From Parablautia sp. Marseille-Q6255 (lineage in GTDB: Bacteria > Bacillota > Clostridia > Lachnospirales > Lachnospiraceae), in assembly GCF_951230155.1 (NCBI RefSeq), contig NZ_CATNVD010000003.1, positions 62,001 through 126,000 of the forward strand: a DNA stretch of 64,000 bases, written 5' to 3'. The notes under the pieces are model-generated. The model was not told the origin of the DNA. It ran no database searches and saw only the letters and a program-made list of their open reading frames with translations. A program made the translations under genes and the position numbers. The number at the start of each line of letters is the position of its first letter. The first letter of the stretch is position 1. This document shows, piece after piece, positions 46,701 to 54,712 of this stretch.

Positions 46701-46844
46701 TCTTAAAAACTCTCTGAAATATTCCTCCCAGTCCTGTATTTCTCTGTCCAGAGTCATCATCCCCTGCTCCCCCGGCTCAATGAAACCCTCTGACAGCTTT
46801 TCCACTACAATCCACGCATCCAAAATATTTTCTTTTGTATTCAT
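43728..46844 (-). CDS. Large SF1 (Upf1-like) helicase with long coiled-coil insertion
   Basis: 1038-residue AAA/SF1B helicase-like protein. An N-terminal domain of unknown function (~1-255) precedes Walker A GPPGTGKTT (286-294). A long charged coiled-coil (~430-660) splits the motor. RecA1 then resumes with Walker B VDEAGQA and GDPAQIKPV, and RecA2 has GTVHTFQGKEAKIVYLV and a conserved Arg near AATRAKKEF. The fold suits nucleic-acid translocation or unwinding; proteins of this general layout are common in defence islands, but no named system is assigned. It is AT-rich relative to genes on the left, stands alone, and ends inside the gcv -35 box. Confidence 0.85.
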   Translation of the reverse strand: MNTKENILDAWIVVEKLSEGFIEPGEQGMMTLDREIQDWEEYFREFLRENKEREKLSDKAFRKSGIVLFFGIFDFDEVIDILKKKYNLEHTYEDRSKSKKFTVALFFDKDLQFLQNRFFYTMSGYIRNYGDFPKDIGRAEGDFGNEIRGKFDRERDKEHAFHSVILWLLEKYHADLSNFRYKFVRNLERDVVNLHSFFIRDLEKAKKLDTENLKRYLQESPGERINLDSKKESSNFYPEIFEDILQPENYPDGRFPGNSDYALAFMQQVATNIAIHDPENMRSVNGPPGTGKTTLLRDIFAHMLVRQALEICSRPDKYIQGELNYWEKAKIGVLPKEIAGENIVVASSNNGAVQNIVRELPKSTSIGGEFLEQIKEADYFMHISNCDIEEEVSGKDRILVLKEKEEKNWGTFSMEGGASAKVKKLLLAIEAMEEELETSYVPDDRIYQRFLSKYHTVEERKRELQKCRERSAKLIRLKNQYEQERAVFEKEKEEKQRQISADSEKQEREAQKCRQEKEELENRLAEVTSDMADLEEGLKQAQRNYDTVRLQKPAFLWIQKIFNPSGVKSYFASLTRANDTLTHVEKQKSERMKEQADMEKRILEKNRRIADLIRQQREDREKVSRWKEKREKELQIQLERIKELEGENERPGVKGIDFSQSYEALQKSNPWSDKQFRIMQTELFIDSLKVKKQFLYENRKNLTKARTIWKKQSEYAPKENGAEIITEAWQWLNFAVPVISTTFASLGNMFFNMPVNSIYNLFVDEAGQALPQACVGAAFRSRRIMAVGDPAQIKPVLTLDSKVLRLIGMHYDVSEKYLSENTSVQTLMDAAGKYGFYKKEKEWIGIPLWVHRRSDDPMFTISNEISYNGLMVQGKPEDEAQGRACWYSVEGTANDKFVKEQADFLVDLISKRLEEEENLKEEIYVISPFRNVAQQMARELDRIQFTRRDKKGPVNVGTVHTFQGKEAKIVYLVLGADEASRGAAAWAVSEPNIMNVAATRAKKEFYIIGDKELYQSLGSETANKTIRILEQLYTKKNA

Positions 46845-46964
46845 AAATACACCTTCCCAAATAAAACTCTGTGTACTCTGCCTGCCTTTTTCTTATTTCA
46901 TTGTACCAAGTGCCTTTTTATTTATCAAGCTCCCCGTACAGATATTAAAATCCCTCACGCACAG

Positions 46965-47073
46965 TGCCCCCGGGGATGTCAAGTCATTGCTACAAAAATA
47001 TGCGGCTTTTTTGCCATGAAAATGGCTTAAAACCGCATGTTTCTGTATAGAGGATGTTATATTATTGTTACAA
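46965..47073. repeat. Repeat unit A: two copies of a ~21-nt motif 78 nt apart
   Basis: Copy r1 is at 46975-46995 (GATGTCAAGTCATTGCTACA plus A) and r2 at 47053-47073 (GATGTTATATTATTGTTACA plus A). r1 is preceded by TGCCCCCGGG. The unit recurs 1742 bp to the right (48707-48815) with the same 78-nt spacing. Between r1 and r2 is a hairpin (ATGCGG/CCGCAT with inner GCCAT/ATGGC, ~46999-47038). The HipA-like stop codon lies within r2. Confidence 0.85.
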
Positions 47074-48225
47074 TACAGCATTTTTTAATTCTTCAAGTCT
47101 TCGAAAAAACATTTCTTTCCATACTGTCATATCTTCAAAAATTTCTTCATCTATATCTTTTATCTGATGCAGCCCAACATGTCTGACTGCTTCTATTGCC
47201 GCCTCCCGCTGCGTTTTTTTCTCTGGATAAACCGTTTGACAGTTTGCTCCATCTATCGTGTCATAACTTCCAAAGCTCTGATTAAAATCCATGATCGGAT
47301 ACAGGGAAACATATTTATTGGTCCGATTATCAACCAAAAATCCCCAGTTTTCCGGATGTCGGTCTATATTACCAACCAGATAATCAAGGATATTCATTCC
47401 ATAATACGTCTCTTTATCAATCCGCAAACACTCATTCAATACATTCAAGTCATGATTTAACGCATATATCTCAAATGCCATTTTTGAAACGATAGAATAC
47501 TGCCTGGATGTTATAATTTTACTCTGAGTTACTCTTTGCCCATCATAAAAGCCTTCATCATATTTCACCTGTTTAAAGTCAAAGCATTGACATAATCTAC
47601 TTGCTAAAAGTTCTTTCCGAACAGCATCGTCACCGCCATCTTTTAATAAAATGAAATCTTTTCCCCTTCTGATCCATGCTTTGGGAAAGCATCCTTTGGT
47701 GGATAAATCCGGTGCCAGTTCCTGATTTGTAACTGTCATCGGTTTTCCACGTAAAGAAAGTTCTACCACCGCCTCATTTAACGAATTATCATACAAATTT
47801 ATTTTTTCGTAAGAAATCTCTTCATCACTCTTTTTTACCCAATAAACATCTGTCAATGATACACAGTGATATGATAATGCTATTTTAGCACGATCCCGAT
47901 CCGTCATTGCCTGTGCCATTCCGATACTGTTTAAAATTTCTTTTGCATATTTCCTGTCCAAAGACAACACCCGCGAGGCACACCAATGATAAAAATTATT
48001 TATATTATTGATCAGCGTATCAAAATCACGATCATTCTCCAAATAAAGATCATACGGAATAAACTTTTCGTCCAAAATAGCAGCCTCTCCACGTATATTA
48101 ATCTCTGCTACTTTTCGTTCACCATGCATGACATCGTAATACGCAATATCCGGATTGTATCTTTTTCTTGCGTTATTATCGTTAAGCTCAATTATTGTTT
48201 TCGGCTGCAACAAACCATTATTCAT
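47068..48225 (-). CDS. HipA-like protein kinase
   Basis: 385-residue protein with a HipA/PI4-kinase-type catalytic region in its C-terminal half. NIDRHPENWGFL (~292-304) matches the catalytic-loop pattern and PIMDFNQSFG (~315-325) the metal-binding motif. An ATP-site Lys is likely in the DFILLKDGG stretch. The N-terminal ~170 residues are not recognised. HipA proteins phosphorylate tRNA synthetases or other targets and are usually held by a partner. Here the partner candidate is the 120-residue gene 16 nt upstream, not a typical HipB helix-turn-helix. The ATG at 48225 is chosen (GGTGATAAT upstream); its stop codon lies in repeat r2. Confidence 0.75.
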   Translation of the reverse strand: MNNGLLQPKTIIELNDNNARKRYNPDIAYYDVMHGERKVAEINIRGEAAILDEKFIPYDLYLENDRDFDTLINNINNFYHWCASRVLSLDRKYAKEILNSIGMAQAMTDRDRAKIALSYHCVSLTDVYWVKKSDEEISYEKINLYDNSLNEAVVELSLRGKPMTVTNQELAPDLSTKGCFPKAWIRRGKDFILLKDGGDDAVRKELLASRLCQCFDFKQVKYDEGFYDGQRVTQSKIITSRQYSIVSKMAFEIYALNHDLNVLNECLRIDKETYYGMNILDYLVGNIDRHPENWGFLVDNRTNKYVSLYPIMDFNQSFGSYDTIDGANCQTVYPEKKTQREAAIEAVRHVGLHQIKDIDEEIFEDMTVWKEMFFRRLEELKNAVL

Positions 48226-48241
48226 ATTATCACCATTCCAA

Positions 48242-48604
48242 TCACTCACGATACAACGTATATTCAACTTTACGTACTTTCGATTTTTTGTCCTCGCTTC
48301 CCTCCATATATGCCCAGAACATCAAATATATTTTTTTACCATCAATTACTGCAAGTTCCAATGGAGTGGTCAGTCCTGTACCCATTGCCGTAAAATTAAT
48401 ACATATTATCTTAAAATGATTTTCAAAAATATCTGTCTCTATCCTTTGTTTATGAGAAATATCTTCAACAAAACTAATAGTTAAAATCAATTCAAAATAA
48501 TTATCTCCGTTAATATTTAAAGTAAGATCACTATTCTCATCAAATAAAAACACAGTTCCGTAACTGATGATTTCCCGATTCTGAGAGCTTAATTTTACTT
48601 GCAT
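48242..48604 (-). CDS. Small protein encoded with the HipA-like kinase, family not recognised
   Basis: 120 residues starting at ATG 48604 with AGAGGTG six bases upstream. The composition suggests a beta-rich fold (ILTISFVED, FKIICINFTAMG, KIYLMFWAYMEG) without membrane segments or helix-turn-helix. It ends 16 nt before the HipA-like gene and is co-directional, so the two are probably one transcript and one functional unit (regulator/antitoxin, or substrate). Confidence 0.7.
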   Translation of the reverse strand: MQVKLSSQNREIISYGTVFLFDENSDLTLNINGDNYFELILTISFVEDISHKQRIETDIFENHFKIICINFTAMGTGLTTPLELAVIDGKKIYLMFWAYMEGSEDKKSKVRKVEYTLYRE

Positions 48605-48706
48605 TTTGTCACCTCTCAACTAAAGATGTTTTTATTGTAACATGTTCCTATTTTACAAACAAGGCATTCTCCATTTTCACACTGGTATGCTGTCACGAAC
48701 GCATAA

Positions 48707-48884
48707 TGCCCCCGAGGATGTCAAGTCATTGCTACAAACTTTTTTGCCACTTTTTCCTCGATTTTTCCCATAAAACCGTTGTTTTGGAACAGAGGACGTT
48801 ATATTGTTGTCACAAAATCAGCAGGGAGGATGTAACGTCATTGCTACAAGTTCAGTAGTAGTGGACGTTACATTATTGCTACAA
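48707..48884. repeat. Repeat unit B: four copies of the ~21-nt motif
   Basis: Copies are r3 at 48717-48737 (identical to r1), r4 at 48795-48815, r5 at 48829-48849 and r6 at 48864-48884. r3 and r4 are 78 nt apart, exactly as r1 and r2; r4-r5 and r5-r6 are 34 and 35 nt apart. TGCCCCCGAG precedes r3. The consensus of the six copies is GAYGTHAMRTYRTTGYYACA plus A. r6 ends one base before the stop of the third recombinase. All copies have the same orientation. Confidence 0.87.
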
Positions 48885-48885
48885 A

Positions 48886-50448
48886 TCAAGCCAGTGATTT
48901 CCATTCCACCTCCACTCTCCCATCATCATACACATATATCCCCTGCACATATTCTTCCAGCATCTCTCGTGTCAGCTTTTCATAGCCTAAATACATCAAC
49001 ATCTGCTCCACCGGAACATTCTTTTTCATCAGGATTTCTTTCTCACCGTTTATCAGTTCTTCCAACTCCTGTATACGTTTCTGCAATCGTTCTCTTTCTT
49101 CTTCCAACTGCTTCTTGGCTTCCATGAACTGTTTCTGGTTCATCTGTCCCTCGTGATACTTCTCATAGTTCTGACGGTTCTGAAGCTTTATCTGCTCCTG
49201 ACGTTTTTCACAGTCCGTACTTTCCAGCTCATAGGCTTCTATGCTGTCCGTATGCTGTTTTCTCATAGATTGCTGCATCTGTTCCTGGCTGATATTCTGA
49301 CGTAAATATGCCTTAATTTCTGCCAGCACGATATGCTCTAGCATTTTGTTATCAGCTTTTCCGGCAAAGCATCCTGTATCTTCTTTTCCTTTACTGTAAG
49401 CACAGCTATAAAGGATATGACCATGAACCGGACTGCTTGAAGTCAGGCTTCTGCGACAATTTCCGCATTTCACATAGCCACCTAACAATGTTGTTTCCCT
49501 GTCGAATTTGCTTTTCTTGGTGTATCTGATCTGCAAGGACTGTGCTTTTTCAAAAATTTCTTTTGATACGATCGGCTCGTGATGATTTTCCATCACTTTC
49601 CACTGATTTCTCGGTACCGGTACTTCTTTCCCTGTTCCGGGATCTGGAATTTTTGTCTTTCCATAGACCATACAGCCTATATAAGTTTTATCATCCACAA
49701 TCTTCCGTATCATATCACTCGTCCACTGCAGTCCTCTTGATGCAGCTTTCTTGCTGTCTGATTTCTGTCGTCTGCTCATGGACTGCAAGGGAGTCAGTAC
49801 CCCCTCTTCATTAAATAACCGACAAATCTCCATCTTGGAATACCGCTGATTTGTCAGTTCAAATACTCTGCGAATCACTTCTGCTTCGTCCTCTACAATC
49901 ACCAGTTCTTTCTTATTTTCAGGATTGATTCGATACCCATAAGGTGCAGATCCACAGCAATACTCACCTTTTCCTCGTCTGGTACTGACTGCCGATTTTA
50001 CCTTTACAGACTGGTCTTTCACATAAAAATCTGCGATCAGTCCTTTAAACTGTACTTCGATGTCGGAACTCTTTCCTATATAATCTTTAGAATCATATCG
50101 GTCTGAGATAGAAATAAATCGTACTCCCAGGAATGGAAAAATCTGTTCCAGATAAGTTCCCATCTCAATATAGTTTCTGGCAAAACGTGAAAAATCTTTT
50201 ACCACAATACACTGCACTTTATTCTCCCTAGCAAGTTCCAGAACCTGCTTAATTGCCGGACGCTCCATACTGGAACCAGAATATCCATCGTCGTAGAACT
50301 CCTGAAATGGCATAGAAGCCAGTTCCGGGATATTGGAAATATAATCTTTTACCAGTTTTCTCTGATTGATAATGCTGTTACTTTCTCCCTCTGAATCATC
50401 TTCCATGGAAAGACGGTAATATCCAATAATCAGTTTCTGATCACTCAT
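48886..50448 (-). CDS. Large serine recombinase, third of three
   Basis: 520-residue large serine recombinase. The N-terminal resolvase domain has the nucleophile in YYRLSMED (S14), SNSIINQ and VKDFSRFARNYIEMG. The recombinase domain follows (~165-270), then a zinc ribbon (KCGNCRR and CAYSKG), and a C-terminal coiled-coil. It overlaps the preceding recombinase gene by 8 nt. Its stop lies one base from motif copy r6, so the putative recombination site is directly at its 3' end. Confidence 0.92.
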   Translation of the reverse strand: MSDQKLIIGYYRLSMEDDSEGESNSIINQRKLVKDYISNIPELASMPFQEFYDDGYSGSSMERPAIKQVLELARENKVQCIVVKDFSRFARNYIEMGTYLEQIFPFLGVRFISISDRYDSKDYIGKSSDIEVQFKGLIADFYVKDQSVKVKSAVSTRRGKGEYCCGSAPYGYRINPENKKELVIVEDEAEVIRRVFELTNQRYSKMEICRLFNEEGVLTPLQSMSRRQKSDSKKAASRGLQWTSDMIRKIVDDKTYIGCMVYGKTKIPDPGTGKEVPVPRNQWKVMENHHEPIVSKEIFEKAQSLQIRYTKKSKFDRETTLLGGYVKCGNCRRSLTSSSPVHGHILYSCAYSKGKEDTGCFAGKADNKMLEHIVLAEIKAYLRQNISQEQMQQSMRKQHTDSIEAYELESTDCEKRQEQIKLQNRQNYEKYHEGQMNQKQFMEAKKQLEEERERLQKRIQELEELINGEKEILMKKNVPVEQMLMYLGYEKLTREMLEEYVQGIYVYDDGRVEVEWKSLA

Positions 50449-52096
50449 GTTCTACCGCCCCCTTAAACCCGAAGTTGATTTCCAGTCTGCCATCACCATG
50501 CAGATACATACTTTCAATCAAGCCCTCCGCAAGTTCCGCATTGATTCTGGTTGTCCCATCCAGTTCCAACAGACTTCGTAAAAATCTGGCTTCTTTTTTC
50601 TGTTGTTTTTCCAGCTTTCGTATGGTCTGCTCCAGAGACTTCTTTCTCTCTTCACAAAACTCTTTCCAGTTATTACGGTCATCTTTCATTTCTATATAGG
50701 CTTCTTTGGAAAATTCACCCTCTTTATATTTCATAAATGCCTGTGCCAGTTTTTCTGAACGTCTTTCCATATCTGCATCCAATTTTCTGATCTCAGTTTG
50801 AATCTCATTGATTTTGGAAAGAAATACCGCACTGCTTATAGCAGACATATCCTTTTTCCGCAATCCAGATAACTGAAACTGTCTGGTTAGCTCCGAACGG
50901 ACAATTTTCTGCAGCTTCTCTTCGGAAATAGATTTGTGACTACATTTTCTTTCATCCCGATACCAGGCAGCATTGCAAAAGTAATACACATTGCCTCTGT
51001 ATCTACGTGTACACATTTTCCGCTTACAATCACCACAATAGAATACATTGTAAAATGCTCTTTCATCATCTTCCCACCCTGCAGTAGTTTTTGTTGCTTT
51101 CTGTTGTGCTGCTTTTAGCCTGACCTGTGCTTTTTCAAACAATTCTCTGCTAATAATTGGCTCATGGGCATTTGGCGTAATAATCCACTGGCTCTCGTCC
51201 AATATGTCACACCATTTTTCACCTCTTTGAAATCTGGATTCATATTTTCTCTGAACCAGATCGCCATAATAATTATTCCGGTTCAGCACTGCACGTATCG
51301 AAGAATTTCCCCACTGATGAAGGTTCTCTCCGTCCTGACAGTACACATGATGATATTGGTTATAATCTGAAATCCGATGTACCCTATCCTCAAACAGCCT
51401 GTCAATAATGCTCTGTACGCCATCTCCCGAAGCATATTCTTCAAAAATCCTGCGGACAATCTTTGCAGCTTCCGGTTCCACCATCAACTTATAAATTCCA
51501 TTTATCTTTTCCACACAATATCCATATGGAGCTGTAGATCCCACATACTCACCATTTTTCTGTGCAATACGTTTCGCTGCCCGTTCTTTTGCGGAAATGT
51601 CTTTCGCATAAGCATCATTCACCAGATTCTTGATATTCATGGATAATTCCTGATTCTTGGCATCCGGTGCAAATGAATCATAGTTGTCACATACAGAAAT
51701 AAACCGCACTTTCATAAAAGGAAGAATCTTTTCCAGATAGTTGCCAGTTTCGATATAATTTCTTCCAAATCGTGAGAAATCCTTTACCAGAATACAGTTT
51801 ATTTTACCTTCCCTGACATCATTCATCATCCGTTCAAATCCCGGTCTGTCAAAATTTGTTCCGGTTTTTCCCAGATCAGAATAAATGTTATATACAGCAA
51901 TTTCATACTCTCTGTTCGGATTTTCATTGTGCTTCTGAATGAACTCTTTTATCAGCGTAACCTGTGTTTCAATAGGTTCTGACTTTTTTTCATCACTGTC
52001 TACGGATAATCTGACATAAATTGCAGCCATACATACCGGAATCCCAAGAACTTTCTTCTCTGTGTTTTTCTTATATCTTTTTGCTGTCCTTGCCAT
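50441..52096 (-). CDS. Large serine recombinase, second of three
   Basis: 551-residue large serine recombinase. Nucleophile region YVRLSVDSDEKKS (S31), ETQVTLIKEF, and VKDFSRFGRNYIETG. The zinc ribbon has YCGDCKRKMC and FCNAAWY. A C-terminal coiled-coil follows. An N-terminal extension of ~22 basic residues precedes the catalytic domain. The ATG directly follows the stop of the first recombinase (TAAATG). Confidence 0.92.
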   Translation of the reverse strand: MARTAKRYKKNTEKKVLGIPVCMAAIYVRLSVDSDEKKSEPIETQVTLIKEFIQKHNENPNREYEIAVYNIYSDLGKTGTNFDRPGFERMMNDVREGKINCILVKDFSRFGRNYIETGNYLEKILPFMKVRFISVCDNYDSFAPDAKNQELSMNIKNLVNDAYAKDISAKERAAKRIAQKNGEYVGSTAPYGYCVEKINGIYKLMVEPEAAKIVRRIFEEYASGDGVQSIIDRLFEDRVHRISDYNQYHHVYCQDGENLHQWGNSSIRAVLNRNNYYGDLVQRKYESRFQRGEKWCDILDESQWIITPNAHEPIISRELFEKAQVRLKAAQQKATKTTAGWEDDERAFYNVFYCGDCKRKMCTRRYRGNVYYFCNAAWYRDERKCSHKSISEEKLQKIVRSELTRQFQLSGLRKKDMSAISSAVFLSKINEIQTEIRKLDADMERRSEKLAQAFMKYKEGEFSKEAYIEMKDDRNNWKEFCEERKKSLEQTIRKLEKQQKKEARFLRSLLELDGTTRINAELAEGLIESMYLHGDGRLEINFGFKGAVEHE

Positions 52097-53770
52097 TTAT
52101 CCCACCTCTTTCCTGCACTCTGTCCGGTGTTCCGCATAAAACCGTCTTATGACTTTCATTTTCTCAATCATATCCTGATAACGGATATGAATTTTGATCT
52201 GTTTGTTTTCATAAATATAGATTTTATCTACAGTCAGTGCCAGCAATGTGCGATCCAGTTCTTTGATTTCCAGTGATTTCTTCCAGTCCTCCAACTGAAC
52301 GGTTGCAGACACTCCACCCTCAAACATTTGCTTTACCAGTTTTTTCTGGTTTTCAATCATCTGCTCCAGTTCTTCACATTTTCTTCCGTAACTTTCCCGA
52401 AAATCATCGAACTCCTCTTTGCTGATCAATCCCTCTTTCAAGTCATCACCCAAAGATGCTTTCAGGCTGTAATAACGGTTATATTCTTCCTGCAACTTAC
52501 TAATCTGCGTATCATAACCGATTACCTGATCGTAACTGACTTTCATTTCACAAAGTTCTTCCATAATCATCTGATAGTCTACGAAAAGTGCCGTATATGC
52601 CTGAATCTCTTTCAATACAATCCTTTTCAGCACCTCTTCCGGAATACTGTGTCTGGTGCAATCTCCACCTTTATTTTTTGTCTGGCAAATATAAAAGGCT
52701 TTTTTCTTTCCCTTATACTGATTTACCCTGCGTATCATCGGTGTATGGCAATCTCCGCAAAATACAAAACCCGAAAAAAAGTTTGCACTGTCCGATGTTT
52801 TCGATGCCCTGCCATCATACTGAAGTAGCTTCTGCACCACATCAAAATCATTCTGCCTGATTATTGCCGGATGCGTATTTTCTACTTTCACCCACTCTGA
52901 TTCTGGCTTATCCAGACGTTGCTTTACCTTATAGCTGATTCGTTCCTGCTTGCCTTGCACCATGTTTCCAATGTAAACCTCGTTGGTCAGAATCCTTTTA
53001 ATCTGCACTGCCGACCATTTCGGTGTGTCTGAGCTGTGAAATCCAGAATTGTAATTCTCGCCATTTGCCTTTTTATATTCTTTTGGCGACTGCACATGAC
53101 GTACATTCAGTTTTTCTGCGATTGCTCCAAGACTGAATCCATCAATTTTCCACGAAAATATTTTTCTTACAATATCTGATGCATAAGAATCAATCACCAG
53201 ACAATTCTTATTCTCTGGATCTTTGCAGTAACCATACGGGGCAAACGCTCCAATAAATTCACCTTTTTCACGTTTGATTTTCTGGTGGCTTCGCACTTTA
53301 CCGGAAATGTCCCGACAATAGCTTTCATTTACGAAATTTTTGATTGGAACTACAAATGACTTCTCTGAAAAATCTGCTGTTTTACTGTCAAACTGGTCTG
53401 TAACTGAAATAAAACGCACATTTAAAGCCGGGTAGGTCTTTTCGATCCATCGCCCGGCTTCTATATATTCTCTTCCGAATCTGGATAAGTCTTTTACAAT
53501 CACGCAATTTACTTTTCCAGCTTCTATATCAGTTGTCATTCGTTTAAACTCAGGTCGATCAAAATTTCCTCCTGAGTATCCGTCATCCACATATATATCA
53601 AAGATCTGAATATCCGGCTGGCTTTTTACAAAGCTCCGAAGTAACTCTCTCTGATTTGCAATGCTGTTGCTCTCTGACTTCGCACCGCCCTCTTCCATAT
53701 CATCTTTCGATAATCGAAGATACAATGCAGCATCGTATATATCTGGCATATTCATTTGCATCTGTTCCAT
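52097..53770 (-). CDS. Large serine recombinase, first of three
   Basis: 557-residue large serine recombinase. Nucleophile region YLRLSKDD (S21), SNSIANQRELL, and VKDLSRFGREYIEAG. The zinc ribbon has FCGDCHTPM and CQTKNKGGDC, with a coiled-coil after it. GGGAGCG lies before the ATG. Three consecutive, divergent large serine recombinases in one operon imply that they act together, as reported for several Firmicutes integrative elements. Confidence 0.92.
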   Translation of the reverse strand: MEQMQMNMPDIYDAALYLRLSKDDMEEGGAKSESNSIANQRELLRSFVKSQPDIQIFDIYVDDGYSGGNFDRPEFKRMTTDIEAGKVNCVIVKDLSRFGREYIEAGRWIEKTYPALNVRFISVTDQFDSKTADFSEKSFVVPIKNFVNESYCRDISGKVRSHQKIKREKGEFIGAFAPYGYCKDPENKNCLVIDSYASDIVRKIFSWKIDGFSLGAIAEKLNVRHVQSPKEYKKANGENYNSGFHSSDTPKWSAVQIKRILTNEVYIGNMVQGKQERISYKVKQRLDKPESEWVKVENTHPAIIRQNDFDVVQKLLQYDGRASKTSDSANFFSGFVFCGDCHTPMIRRVNQYKGKKKAFYICQTKNKGGDCTRHSIPEEVLKRIVLKEIQAYTALFVDYQMIMEELCEMKVSYDQVIGYDTQISKLQEEYNRYYSLKASLGDDLKEGLISKEEFDDFRESYGRKCEELEQMIENQKKLVKQMFEGGVSATVQLEDWKKSLEIKELDRTLLALTVDKIYIYENKQIKIHIRYQDMIEKMKVIRRFYAEHRTECRKEVG

Positions 53771-53883
53771 TTTACATCGCTCCCAACTTACTTATTCCAT
53801 TGAATTTGAAGTCAGAAACCATGTATCACGTTCATTTTCCCTGACCTCACATTAACATAACATCTGTACCTTTGCAAGACATT

Positions 53884-54129
53884 TTAATACATCAACTCCG
53901 TCCTTTTTCTCAGATAATCACTAATGGCATCTGTGGCATCCATTTCTCCTGTCATCTCCACAACCACTACATATCCTTCATTCATGTGAGCATACGGCTG
54001 ATCGCCGGATTTATCCAGAAAAGTTTCCACTTTCTCAGAAATAGCTTTATCCATATCAGGAATTAAATCTTCAATGTCCTTTAACTGCTCCAGATCAACA
54101 CTAGAATCTATTACCGACTGATTCACCAT
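53884..54129 (-). CDS. Small acidic protein upstream of the recombinases
   Basis: 81 residues from ATG 54129, with AGAGGTG six bases upstream (a GTG three codons earlier is worse placed). It is acidic and probably alpha-helical at the N-terminus (LEQLKDIEDLIPDMDKAI), then contains EGYVVVVEMTGEMDATDAI. No family is recognised. It lies 113 nt upstream of the first recombinase, same strand, and may belong to the mobile module. Confidence 0.65.
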   Translation of the reverse strand: MVNQSVIDSSVDLEQLKDIEDLIPDMDKAISEKVETFLDKSGDQPYAHMNEGYVVVVEMTGEMDATDAISDYLRKRTELMY

Positions 54130-54239
54130 GATGCTCACCTCTTTTCCAACATATTCTTTGTATCAGTTGTCCTATACCTACAATTTTCTCAATCACATCA
54201 CCTTACCTTTCACATTTTGTTCTCAAATTTTATCTATTA

Positions 54240-54401
54240 CTATGGCATTGCATATTCTGTTCGGCGTGTTGGCTTCCATTTGTATAACCCGTTGTCAACG
54301 TCACAGTCAACCTCTATCAGAGTATTTCTGAATACTGCCAGCTTCTTCGCAAGCCTACCAGTCGTTTCCGGAGTATCTTCGACGCTCGCCCATAAAATCA
54401 T
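54240..54401 (-). CDS. 53-residue orphan ORF
   Basis: Reads from ATG 54401 to TAG 54240. The peptide begins MILWASVEDTPETTGRLAKK and ends with a WKPTRRTEY stretch. The composition looks protein-like, but a stop directly precedes the ATG and no ribosome binding site is seen. It may be a fragment of a longer element gene. No family assigned. Confidence 0.35.
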   Translation of the reverse strand: MILWASVEDTPETTGRLAKKLAVFRNTLIEVDCDVDNGLYKWKPTRRTEYAMP

Positions 54402-54619
54402 TTACAGGGTTATGGCATCTGTGAGATCAGATTATACAGCTCATGTAATTTTCAAGGTACAAAAGAGTTTTTTTGAATATCCTTTCACTTATTACAGCCT
54501 GGAAACACCAAAATGTTGTTCACTTCAAAAAAATCCTCTCACTAATAAAGCCTGACAGAAGGATTTTACCAACCTCATTTTGCAATAATTTGCAAAAAGT
54601 ATTTATCCTCATCTGTACA

Positions 54620-54704
54620 TTCGCTTTCATGCGAACCTTTATCGTACTGTTATTTTAATTCGCATTCATGCGAATGTCAAGTGTTTTGTTCGCTTCAATG
54701 CGAA
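54620..54704. promoter_or_regulatory. Three operator-like palindromes upstream of the XRE gene
   Basis: TTCGCTTTCATGCGAA (54620-54635), TTCGCATTCATGCGAA (54659-54674) and TTCGCTTCAATGCGAA (54689-54704). Each is a TTCGC-N6-GCGAA inverted repeat; the last ends 8 bp before the -35 box. They probably bind the adjacent XRE protein. Confidence 0.7.
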
Positions 54705-54712
54705 TCTTTCTG

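Noticed and set aside
46965-48884. CRISPR array
   Set aside because: The ~21-nt repeats are irregularly spaced (78, 34, 35 nt and 1.6 kb), the intervals hold genes, and there is no cas gene.
54217-54555. 112-residue plus-strand ORF
   Set aside because: Composition is not protein-like (Ser/Tyr/Phe-rich) and it lies opposite a better minus-strand frame.
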